Source: Glacieibacterium sp965200405 (GTDB lineage Bacteria > Pseudomonadota > Alphaproteobacteria > Sphingomonadales > Sphingomonadaceae). Taken from it: a DNA stretch of 64,000 nucleotides. Below, in pieces: positions 56,408 through 64,000 of this stretch (its first letter is position 1; the number at the start of each line of letters is the position of its first letter). A model generated the notes under the pieces. It saw nothing but the letters and a program-made list of their open reading frames with translations. It did not search any database and was not told the DNA's origin. A program made the position numbers and the translations under genes. Where the stretch lies: positions 496,001-560,000 of the forward strand of contig NZ_OZ241356.1 in assembly GCF_965200405.1 (NCBI RefSeq), in the 5' to 3' direction.

Positions 56408-57918
56408 ACTGGCCGCTGCTCCTCGAGCGCCTGTCCGCGCACATCGCCCTCAGCGCCGCCGCGCTTGGACTGGCGCTGCTGATCGCGCTGCCGCTGGTCG
56501 CTCTGATGCTGGCGCGGCGGCGCAGCCGGGGGCCGGTGCTCGGGGTGGCCTCGCTGATCCAGACCATCCCGGCCCTCGCCCTGCTGGCGCTATTCTATCC
56601 GCTGCTGCTCGCGCTGCGCCAGGCCAGCGGGATCGACCTGCCGGTGCTCGGCTTCCTGCCGGCACTGTTGGCGCTGACGCTCTACGCCCTGCTGCCGATC
56701 CTGCGCGGCGCGGTGACTGGCCTGACCGGCGTCGATGCCGACGTGATCGAGGCCGCCGACGGGCTCGGCATGACACGCGCCCAGCGCCTGCTGCAGGTCG
56801 AGCTGCCCCTCGCCGCGCCGGTGATCATGGCGGGTGTCCGCACCGCTGCGGTGTGGACGATCGGCGCGGCGACGCTCGCTACCCCGGTCGGCGCGACGAG
56901 CCTCGGCGACTTCATCTTTAGCGGCTTGCAGACCGAGGACTGGGTCGCCGTCGCCACCGGCTGCATCGCCGCTGCCGCACTGGCGATCGCGGTGGACCTG
57001 CTGCTCGCCAGCATCGAGCACGGCCTCGCCAAGGGCTCACGCGCCCGGATCATTGCCGGCGCGGCGGGCCTCGCACTGATCGGTGTCCTTGCGGTCGCCG
57101 GTGCGCACCGCTCAACCGCCGCGCATCCGGTCGTCGTCGGGGCCAAGAACTTCTCCGAGCAGTACATCCTCGCCGAGCTCATCTCGGACCGGCTGAAAGC
57201 GCGCGGCTATGCGGTCGAGCAGCGCAGCGGGCTCGGCTCGGCGGTGGCGTTCCGGGCGCTCGCGGCGGGCGATATCGACGTCTATGTCGACTATGCCGGG
57301 ACGCTGGCGACGACCATCCTGAAGCGCGACGACAACCCCGCCTTGCCCGAACTGATCCGAGACCTGCAGGGCCGCAGCCATGTCGGCGTCGTCGGCCCGC
57401 TGGGTTTCGAGAACGCCTATGTCCTCGCCATGCGCCGCGACACCGCCGAGCGCCTCGGCGTCAAGTCGATCGCCGACCTGGCGCGCGTGTCCGGCCGGCT
57501 GACCCTGGGTTCCGACATAGAGTTCCAGACCCGGCCGGAGTGGCGCGCCGTCGTCACCGCCTATGGCCTGCGCTTCGGGCATGCCCGCGCCTATGAGCCG
57601 ACCTTCATGTACCGCGCGCTGGCGAGCGGCACCGCCGACGTCATCTCCGCCTTCTCCAGCGACGGGCGGATCGCGGCGCAAGGCCTGGTCGTGCTGGCCG
57701 ATCCGCGCCACGCCATTCCGGGCTATGACGCGCTGCTGCTGGTCTCGCCCCGCCGTCGTGCCGATGCCGAATTCCTCGCCAGCCTGCGCCCGCTGGTCGG
57801 CAGCGTCCCGGTCGACCGGATGCGCGCCGCCAACCTCGCGGTCGACCGTGACGCCGACAAGCTGACGCCGAAGGCTGCGGCGGCGATGCTGGAGACGCGC
57901 TCGACGATGAGCAAGTAA
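56404..57918 (+). CDS. Fused permease and substrate-binding protein of an osmoprotectant-type ABC transporter
   Basis: 504 residues. Residues 1-235 are the permease, with six helices (for example LSAAALGLALLIALPLVALM and LGFLPALLALTLYALLPIL), the EAA-like loop VIEAADGLGMTRAQRLLQVELPLAAP and TLATPVGATSLGDFI. Residues about 240-504 are an OpuAC-type binding domain (VVVGAKNFSEQYILAELISDRL, GDIDVYVDYAGTL, FMYRALASGTADVISAFSSDG). Fusion of the two is known in this transporter class. The binding domain faces the periplasm after a last helix. Substrate is probably choline, betaine or a related compound. Confidence 0.92.
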   Translation: MNWPLLLERLSAHIALSAAALGLALLIALPLVALMLARRRSRGPVLGVASLIQTIPALALLALFYPLLLALRQASGIDLPVLGFLPALLALTLYALLPILRGAVTGLTGVDADVIEAADGLGMTRAQRLLQVELPLAAPVIMAGVRTAAVWTIGAATLATPVGATSLGDFIFSGLQTEDWVAVATGCIAAAALAIAVDLLLASIEHGLAKGSRARIIAGAAGLALIGVLAVAGAHRSTAAHPVVVGAKNFSEQYILAELISDRLKARGYAVEQRSGLGSAVAFRALAAGDIDVYVDYAGTLATTILKRDDNPALPELIRDLQGRSHVGVVGPLGFENAYVLAMRRDTAERLGVKSIADLARVSGRLTLGSDIEFQTRPEWRAVVTAYGLRFGHARAYEPTFMYRALASGTADVISAFSSDGRIAAQGLVVLADPRHAIPGYDALLLVSPRRRADAEFLASLRPLVGSVPVDRMRAANLAVDRDADKLTPKAAAAMLETRSTMSK

Positions 57919-58017
57919 GCCGGAAGCGGCTTTTTCGCGCTAATTTTGTGCCGAAAGCGCAAGTCTAACTCAACACATGTACCATATCGGCACGTCATTC
58001 TCAAGCGCTGCTTCTTC

Positions 58018-58128
58018 CTGCTCCCCTCCCGGAACGGGAGGGGCCGGGGGTGGGTCTTCCACGAGGTCGGCAGGCGGAGTTCATGCCAAGTCCCACCCCC
58101 GTCCCCTCCCGTTCCGGGAGGGGGGCAG
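58018..58128. repeat. Inverted repeat with CTCCCCTCCCGGAACGGGAG arms
   Basis: Left arm 58018-58055 and right arm 58090-58128 are near-perfect inverted copies, about 37 bases each; each arm itself contains the inner palindrome CCCTCCCGGAACGGGAGGG or CCCTCCCGTTCCGGGAGGG. The centre is 34 bases. It lies between the convergent transporter and acylase genes, just past the acylase stop. It is different from the GTCATCCCGG family. Such G/C-tract palindromes recur between genes in sphingomonads. Confidence 0.78.
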
Positions 58129-58148
58129 TTAAATCAACGCAGCCGAAT

Positions 58149-60535
58149 TCAGCGCACCTTCGCCGGCGCCAGCACCAAGGTCCATTTCCCCGGCCCCGGC
58201 AGGAACGGCGCCAGGCGGCCCTCCAGCCAGTCGCGATGCCCGGCGAGGTAATAGGGCGACAGCGGATTGCCCGCCTCGCCGCCGGGCATGTGCATCAGGC
58301 CCTGCGCCTCATGGCCGGGCGACACGGCGAAGCGCTCGCTGGGTCCGAAACCCGGGCTCTTGGCGCGCGGCACGCCGCTGTCGCCGTTCTGCGCCATCTC
58401 CGGCGGGTCGGTCAGCAGCCCCAGCAACGGGATCGCGTTCGCCAGCGGATGATGCACCCCGGCGACGTTGAACGCACCCCAGGTGAACGCCGCCAGCCCG
58501 CCGCCGGCCTTGTCGACCGCAGCCGCAACGTTGCCCAACGCCTTGGCCTCAACCGCATCCCAGCTGGCGAAACCCGGCGGCACCAGCGCGGCCGGGCGTG
58601 CGCGGAGCAGGCGGCGCATCGGGCCGTCGGACTGGCCGCCGGCATAGCTGCGGCGTCCCTCGCTGCCCTCCGGCGTGCCGACATAGGCGGCATAGACCAG
58701 GTTCATCGTCTCGGTGCGGAACTTGGCGATCAGGAGGTAGCCGACCGACCCGGCGTCGGCGTGGCCGTTCCAGTCGCGGACATAGGGGATCATGCCGCCC
58801 AGCTTCGGGTCGCCCCTGCCGTTGCCCAAGACGCGCAGCAGCTCCGCCTGCCAGAAGCGGTTGCGGTCGCTCTGGTCGTCGAGCTGGATCGACAGCATGT
58901 CGCGCGGCGTGAACCTGTCGTGCGCCAGCAGCCGGTCGCGGATGCGGGCGGCGCGCGCTCCGCTATCATAGCCGCTGTCGCCGAGCAGCGCATACGCCGC
59001 ACCGCCGACGACCCGCGAATTGGCGGTCCAGATGCGCCCGCCGGCAGGGTTCATCACGACCGGGATCCGGTCGTCGGGCAGATAGCCGTGCCAGCCGCGG
59101 CTGCCATCGGCCCAGCTTGCCGGCCAGCGTCCGTCAATGCCGAAGCGAGCCGGCACGCGGCCGATGATCGTCCAGGCGATGTTGCCCGCCGAGTCGCCGA
59201 CGACGAAGTTCTGCTGCGGAATCGCGGCACCGTGCGCGATGGCGACCGCCTCGGTCACCGTCGCCGCATGTTCGAGCGCCAGCAGCGCGCTGAGCCCCGC
59301 CGCACCCGGATCATGCGCCGACCAGCGCTCGACGACGCGCCGGCCATCCGGCAGGCGATCGGTGACCGGGCCCCAGATGCTCTCCTCGACGATCATCGTC
59401 GAGCAATCGGCATGGACGCACAGGCGCTCGGGGGTCCGCACCAGCTTTCGCGGGCCAGCGGGCGTGGCATAGGACAGTGGATCGCCCGGCACGGCGTCGA
59501 GGATCACCGCGTCATGGGTGTCGATATAGGCGTCGGTGAACCCCCAGGCGATGTGGCCGTTGCTGCCCGCAACGATCGTCGAGCCGCCTGGCAGCGTCAC
59601 GCCGTTGGTGGTGAAGCCGCCCGGCCCAGTCTGCACCAGCCGGGCGCGGTACCAGATGTTGGGCAGCGCGTTGCTGAGGTGCATGTCGTTGGCGACCAGC
59701 GCCGCGCCGGTCGCGGTCAGGCTGCCTGCGACCGCCCAATTGTTGCTGCCCTTGATCGGCACCTCGTCGACGCCCTGCCCTGGGGCCGCCGGCGTGTCGG
59801 GGCCATAGCGCACCGGCATCGGCGGCTCGGGCAGCGTCGATCCGTCGATCGGCGCGTCGAGCTCGGACCCGGACGGGAACAGGAAGTCGCCCATCGCATG
59901 GCCACCACGCGCCCCTGCCCTGGCTCGCGCCAGTTCGTCGCCGGGGTTGATGCCCTGCAGGTCGAGGTACATCGCATAGACGACCAGCAGCGAATCCTCC
60001 GCCCGCCACGGCTGCGGCTTGCCCCGCAGCAGCAGATATTCGAAGGGCGCGGCCCCCAGGTCGCCGAGGCCGTGGTTGACCCCGGCGGTATAGGCGTCCT
60101 GCACGGCGCGCTCGGGCGCCGGCATCGCCGCCAGCGCCGCCTCGGCCCGGGCGCGGAAGCGGTGGATACGCAGCTTGCGGTCGAGGGCTGCGGTGCTGCC
60201 GCCGAACAAGGCGCCGAGTTCGCCGGCGGCGGCGCGACGCAGCTGATCCATCTCGAAAAAGCGTTCCTGGCCGTGGAGATAGCCGAGCGCGAAAGCGAGG
60301 TCGTGGCGGTTCGCGGCGGTGATCGTCGGGATGCCCGCCGCGTCGCGGACGATCGTCACCGGGGCGTTCAGACCCGCGAGCTGCAGTCGCCCGTCGAGCC
60401 GCGCCGTGCTGTTCGCCACCAGAACAGCCCGGCGGCGAGGATCACCAGCAGGACCAGCAGCGCCAGCGCACCCAGCAGATAGCGCGGCCAGCGCCGCCGT
60501 CCGCCCGTCCTGCCCAGCCCGCCCGCACCGCTCAT
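58149..60535 (-). CDS. Penicillin-amidase-family acylase with apparent N-terminal frameshift
   Basis: The N-terminal anchor (MSGAGGLGRTGG..., then WPRYLLGALALLVLLVILAAGLFWW) is read in one frame from ATG 60535, and the body (NSTARLDGRLQLAGLNAPVTIVRD onwards, 756 codons) in another. The join is at about 60415-60421, where one missing base separates TGGTGGCG from AACAGC. The body has the chain-cleavage/nucleophile motif KGSNNWAVAG (Ser of the beta-chain N-terminus), NDMHLSNALP, LPGGSTIVAGSNGHIAWGFT and all expected N-terminal-nucleophile regions. Members hydrolyse amides such as acyl-homoserine lactones or beta-lactam side chains in the periplasm. Without the anchor the product may not be exported. 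Confidence 0.85.
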
Positions 60536-60653
60536 GATCTTCTCCCCGCCGGTCCATAAGGCAGTCCGGCGAGACATTGGCAAGACGATCACCACTTGCG
60601 CTTCGTCGCACAATTGACGACGAGTCGATCAAAGCACTTGGGGGCCGGGAAAA

Positions 60654-61928
60654 ATGGACGAACTGGGACAAGCGACTGTCCGGCGGGTGGCGCTGAAACT
60701 GATGCCGCTGCTCGGGCTGACCTACATGGTCGCCTATATCGACCGGCAGAACGTTTCCTACGCCAAGCTCCAGATGGTCAGCGACCTCGGGCTCAGCGAA
60801 GCCGCCTACGGCCTCGGCGCGGCGCTGTTCTTCATCGGCTATTTCCTGTTCGAGGTGCCGAGCAACCTGATCATGGAGAAGGTCGGCGCGCCGCGCTGGT
60901 TCGCCCGGATCATGCTGAGCTGGGGTATCGTCACCATCCTGCTCGGCTTCACCAACAGCCCGACGATGTTCTACATCCTGCGCTTCCTGCTCGGCGCGGC
61001 GGAGGCAGGGTTCTTTCCCGGCGTGCTGTACGCGCTGACCCTGTGGTTTCCGCAGGCGCACCGGGCGCGGGCGATCGGCTCGTTCATGCTGGCCAGCGCC
61101 GTCGCCAATGCGGTCGGCGCGGCGATCGGCGGCATGCTGCTCGATCTCGACGGCGCGGCGGGCCTCAGGGGTTGGCAATGGGTGTTCCTGGCGACCGGTA
61201 TCCCGGCGCTGCTGCTGGTGCCGGTGCTGCTGGCGAAGCTGCCGGTCGGCCCGGCCAAGGCATCGTGGCTGAGCGACGAGCAGAAGAACTGGCTGACCGG
61301 CGTGCTCGATGCCGAGCGCGCCGCGGCACCGCCCTCGAAGCATGAGAACCCGTTGCGCGCGCTGACCGATCCGCGCGTCTTGATGCTGTGCGCCGCCTAT
61401 GTCGGGTTTCCGCTCGCGGCTTACGGGCTGAGCTATTGGCTGCCGACCATCGTCAAGGGCTTCGGCGTGTCGAACACGGTCAACGGCTTCCTCAACGTCA
61501 TCCCCTGGACGCTGGTCGGGCTGGCGCTGTTCTATGTGCCGCGCCACGCTGCGAAATTCCACGATCAGCGCTGGCATATCGCCGGGCCGGCGCTGATCGC
61601 GGCGCTGTTCCTGCTGCTCAGCGTCATCGTGCCCGGCGCGCCGCTGCAGTTCGCCATGCTGTGCATCGCCGCCCCCGCGATCTTTGCCGGGCAGCCGGTG
61701 TTCTGGAGCCTGCCGCCGCGCTTCCTGACCGGCGCCAGCGCCGCTGCCGGGTTCGCCGCGATCAACTCGGTCGGCAATCTTGGCGGCTTCGTCGCACAGA
61801 CCGTGGTGCCGCGTATCCGCGACTCGACCGGCAGCGACCTGACGCCGATGCTGTTCCTGTCCGCCTGCCTGGTGGTTGCCGCGGTGGCGGTGCTGTTCGT
61901 CGAGCGGCGGCTGCCCCGTCCGGTCTGA
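60654..61928 (+). CDS. MFS transporter, anion:cation symporter family
   Basis: 424 residues from ATG 60654. Twelve helices. The ACS-family start is LMPLLGLTYMVAYIDRQNVSYAKLQM, followed by LGLSEAAYGLGAALFFIGYFLFEVPSNLIMEKVGAPRWFARIM and FLLGAAEAGFFPGVLYALTLWFP. This group takes up organic anions such as tartrate, glucarate, phthalate or 4-hydroxyphenylacetate. It is divergent from the acylase and only three bases from trhO, so it is co-transcribed with it. The substrate is not evident. Confidence 0.93.
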   Translation: MDELGQATVRRVALKLMPLLGLTYMVAYIDRQNVSYAKLQMVSDLGLSEAAYGLGAALFFIGYFLFEVPSNLIMEKVGAPRWFARIMLSWGIVTILLGFTNSPTMFYILRFLLGAAEAGFFPGVLYALTLWFPQAHRARAIGSFMLASAVANAVGAAIGGMLLDLDGAAGLRGWQWVFLATGIPALLLVPVLLAKLPVGPAKASWLSDEQKNWLTGVLDAERAAAPPSKHENPLRALTDPRVLMLCAAYVGFPLAAYGLSYWLPTIVKGFGVSNTVNGFLNVIPWTLVGLALFYVPRHAAKFHDQRWHIAGPALIAALFLLLSVIVPGAPLQFAMLCIAAPAIFAGQPVFWSLPPRFLTGASAAAGFAAINSVGNLGGFVAQTVVPRIRDSTGSDLTPMLFLSACLVVAAVAVLFVERRLPRPV

Positions 61929-61931
61929 CGC

Positions 61932-62870
61932 TTGGACACGCCACCGATCACGGTCGCGGCGCTTTACTGCTTCACGCGCTTCGAGGACTGCGCCGCGCTG
62001 GCGGGCCCCCTGGCGGAGGCGTGTGCCAAGGCCGGGATCAAGGGCACGCTGCTGCTGGCGCCGGAGGGTATCAACGGCACCATCGCCGGGCCGGCGGCGG
62101 GGATCGAGGCGATGCTTGGCGTGATACGCGCGCTGCCGGGCTGCGCGAGGCTGGAGGCCAAGATCTCACACGCCGAAGCGATGCCGTTCCACCGCATGAA
62201 GGTCCGCATCAAGCGCGAGATCGTCACCATGGGCGAGCCCGACATCGATCCGCTGGACAATGGCGACTATGTCGAGCCGGGCGACTGGAACGCGCTGATC
62301 GCCGCGCCGGGGACGATCGTCGTCGACACGCGCAACGATTATGAGGTGGCGATCGGCAGCTTTGCCGGGGCGATCGACCCGGGCACGCGGACGTTTCGCG
62401 ACTTTCCGGCGTGGTTTCGCGCGAACCGCGAGACGTTCGGTGACAGTCCCAGGGTCGCGATGTTCTGCACCGGTGGCATTCGCTGCGAGAAGGCGACGGC
62501 TTTCCTGAAGGCGGAGGGGGTGGCGGACGTCCATCACCTGCGCGGCGGTATCCTGAAGTACCTCGAGACGGTGCCGCCCGAGGAGAGCCTGTGGCAGGGC
62601 GAGTGCTTCGTCTTCGACGAGCGTGTCGCGGTCGGGCACGATCTCCAGCGCGGCAGCTTCGAGCTGTGCCGCGCCTGCCGGATGCCGGTGAGCGAGGCCG
62701 ACCGCGCCTCGCCGCTGTACGTCGAGGGCGAGAGCTGCCCGGCCTGCCACGCGACGCGCGACGACGAGCAACGCGCCGGCTACGCCGAACGCCACCGCCA
62801 GGCGCAGCTGGCCGAGGCGCGCGGCGAGGTCCATATCGGCGCGGTGCGGCCCCGGCCGGTTCGTGGCTGA
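61932..62870 (+). CDS. trhO: tRNA uridine(34) hydroxylase TrhO (rhodanese-domain protein)
   Basis: 312 residues from TTG 61932, three bases after the transporter stop. N-terminal part VAALYCFTRFEDCAALAGPL and KGTLLLAPEGINGTIAG; rhodanese domain with VVDTRNDYEVAIGSFAGAI and catalytic Cys loop FCTGGIRCEKATAFL; C-terminal cysteine cluster ELCRACRMPV and SCPACHATRDDEQRAGYAER. The set is specific to the YceA/TrhO family, which makes 5-hydroxyuridine at position 34 of tRNA. Its end overlaps the GST gene by eight bases. Confidence 0.94.
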   Translation: MDTPPITVAALYCFTRFEDCAALAGPLAEACAKAGIKGTLLLAPEGINGTIAGPAAGIEAMLGVIRALPGCARLEAKISHAEAMPFHRMKVRIKREIVTMGEPDIDPLDNGDYVEPGDWNALIAAPGTIVVDTRNDYEVAIGSFAGAIDPGTRTFRDFPAWFRANRETFGDSPRVAMFCTGGIRCEKATAFLKAEGVADVHHLRGGILKYLETVPPEESLWQGECFVFDERVAVGHDLQRGSFELCRACRMPVSEADRASPLYVEGESCPACHATRDDEQRAGYAERHRQAQLAEARGEVHIGAVRPRPVRG

Positions 62871-63453
62871 GCCACCGCTGCTCTACAGCTACCGACGCTG
62901 TCCCTATGCGATGCGGGCGCGCCTCGCGCTGCTGGTCGCCGGGGTCGCGTTCAAGCCGGTCGAGGTATCGATGCGCGACAAGCCGGCGGCGCTGCTCGCC
63001 GCATCGCCGAAGGGGACGGTGCCGGTGCTGGTGCTGCCCGACGGCTCGGTCATCGACGAGAGCCTCGACATCATGCGCTGGGCGCTGGCGCAGGCCGATC
63101 CGGAGGACTGGCTGGCCGGCGATGACGCGGCGCTGATCGCGGCCAGCGACGGTGAGTTCAAGCATCACCTCGACCGCTACAAATACCCTGAGCGGCACGG
63201 CTCCGTCGCGGTCGAGCACCGAGCGGCGGCGCTGGCGATGCTCGCCGGGTACGACGCGCGGCTGGCGGGGCGGGACAATTTGTGCCGCGACCATCGCTCG
63301 CTCACCGACATGGCGGTCCTTCCGTTCGTGCGGCAGTTCGCGGCGGTGGATGCGGCGTGGTTCGAGGCGCAGGCCGTGCCCGGGCTTCACGCCTGGCTGG
63401 CCCGCCACCTCGCCTCGCCGCTGTTCCTGCAGGCGATGGCGCGGCCGGCTTGA
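62863..63453 (+). CDS. Glutathione S-transferase family protein
   Basis: 196 residues from GTG 62863. The N-terminal thioredoxin-like domain has LLYSYRRCPYAMRARLALLVAG, with a Cys-Pro active site, then SPKGTVPVLVLPDGSVIDESLDIM. The C-terminal helical domain has LTDMAVLPFVRQFAAVD, with the conserved N-capping Asp region. Cys-type GSTs reduce or deglutathionylate substrates. It is shorter than most GSTs and lacks a clear second-domain start motif. It overlaps neighbours on both sides (8 and 4 bases), so it belongs to the same operon. Confidence 0.9.
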   Translation: MAEPPLLYSYRRCPYAMRARLALLVAGVAFKPVEVSMRDKPAALLAASPKGTVPVLVLPDGSVIDESLDIMRWALAQADPEDWLAGDDAALIAASDGEFKHHLDRYKYPERHGSVAVEHRAAALAMLAGYDARLAGRDNLCRDHRSLTDMAVLPFVRQFAAVDAAWFEAQAVPGLHAWLARHLASPLFLQAMARPA

Positions 63454-64000
63454 GCGCGACCCCAGCCTCGATCGGCATCGTGCTGCACGACTTCGCGCTC
63501 GGCGGGACGGAGCGGATCGCGCTGCGGCTGGCCCGCGCCTGGGCGGCACGCGGCGTCGCGGTGACGATCTTCTGCGGTTCGACCGACGGCCCGCTCGGCA
63601 TGCTGGCGGGACCGGACGTGGAGATCGTCGCCGCCGACCCGCCGATCGCCCGCTCTGCCCTGTCGCGCCAGCGGCTGGCACGCTTTGCCGCCGAATGCTT
63701 CCGGCAGCGGCGCATCGAGGCCTGCTTCATTCCCGGTAATTATCACTGGTCGGTGATCCCCGCACTGCGTTCCCTGCCGCCGCCGCACCGGCCCTTCATC
63801 CTGGCACAGGTCAGTGCCTCGCTCGACAAGCCGCAGCGCGGGCGCTGGCGACAATTGGCGTTCGACCGGCGGATGCGGCGGCTGCTGAGCGGGGCCGACC
63901 GCGTCGTGACGCTCGCCGAATCGATGCGGCGCGATGCCGACCGCATCCTGTTCCGCCGTGTCGCCGTCGCGCTGCCCCTGCCCGCACTGGAAGACGAAGC
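63450..64000 (+). CDS. Glycosyltransferase, GT4-like, N-terminal part (cut by window end)
   Basis: 183 codons visible from TTG 63450, which overlaps the GST stop (TTGA). The N-terminal GT-B donor/acceptor domain starts SIGIVLHDFALGGTERIALRLARAW, where GGTERIALRLA matches the family glycine-rich loop; VAVTIFCGSTDGPL and FILAQVSASLDKPQRG follow, with RVVTLAESMRRDA near the end of the window. The retaining motif EX7E would lie beyond 64000. Sugar donor and acceptor are unknown. Confidence 0.8.
   Translation, partial: MSATPASIGIVLHDFALGGTERIALRLARAWAARGVAVTIFCGSTDGPLGMLAGPDVEIVAADPPIARSALSRQRLARFAAECFRQRRIEACFIPGNYHWSVIPALRSLPPPHRPFILAQVSASLDKPQRGRWRQLAFDRRMRRLLSGADRVVTLAESMRRDADRILFRRVAVALPLPALEDE

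Noticed and set aside
58050..60482. 810-codon plus-strand open frame opposite the acylase gene
   Set aside because: Antisense shadow of a conserved minus-strand enzyme; it begins inside the G/C-tract repeat and shows no protein family.

Overview
The window is a GC-rich (about two thirds G+C), gene-dense bacterial chromosome segment. It most probably comes from an alphaproteobacterium of the Sphingomonadales. The evidence is the gene order dnaA-rpsT-mutM-ubiE-ubiB, an F1 ATPase operon without F0 genes, a Caulobacter-type TonB-dependent receptor, a TorF-type outer membrane protein, DUF1289 and DUF2244 proteins, and intergenic inverted repeats of a kind common in sphingomonads. No phage, insertion sequence, CRISPR array or rRNA operon is visible; one tRNA (Arg, CCG) is present. 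Start codons were refined by ribosome binding sites, family N-termini and gene overlaps; several genes start with TTG or GTG.

Layout. 1-5.1 kb: tail of an unidentified gene, an OmpA-type protein, dapB, a DUF2244 protein, nth, a small lipoprotein, tRNA-Arg and a single-domain response regulator. 5.3-16.9 kb: a carbohydrate locus of N-acetylgalactosamine type, containing a BadF-type sugar kinase, agaS, agaZ, an EamA/DMT permease, a Tat-exported GH36 alpha-galactosidase or alpha-N-acetylgalactosaminidase, a secreted amidohydrolase, a DeoR-family repressor and a TonB-dependent receptor. Four copies of one 19-bp motif (RTTTCGTT followed by ..TTT) sit in front of the locus's transcription units and probably define the repressor's regulon. 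16.9-28.8 kb: an SDR, an RNase H-like protein, an M1 aminopeptidase, an FMN-dependent hydroxy-acid dehydrogenase, a tripartite EmrAB/NodT-type efflux operon, a Yip1 protein and cysS. 28.8-33.9 kb: cvpA, radA and a patatin-like protein. 34.0-38.9 kb: atpHAGDC. 39.1-44.9 kb: dnaA, rpsT, mutM, ubiE, ubiB. 45.1-53.7 kb: a TetX-like monooxygenase divergent from a MarR regulator with two operators, xth, metZ-apaG-lysR, an unusual NRAMP-family transporter and parE. 53.7-64 kb: a candidate small RNA, an outer membrane protein, a DUF1289 protein, the remnant of a luciferase-like oxidoreductase, a quaternary-amine-type ABC transporter with permease and binding protein fused, a penicillin-acylase-family gene with an apparent frameshift, an MFS transporter, trhO, a glutathione transferase and the start of a glycosyltransferase.

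The part that reads most like an incompletely described system is the 5.3-16.9 kb locus. Receptor, exported glycosidase, inner-membrane permease, kinase, deaminase and AgaZ form a plausible path from an outside alpha-GalNAc or alpha-galactoside glycan to tagatose phosphate. However, the usual PTS or AgaP uptake system and the AgaA deacetylase are not present, and an EamA permease and a secreted amidohydrolase are there instead.
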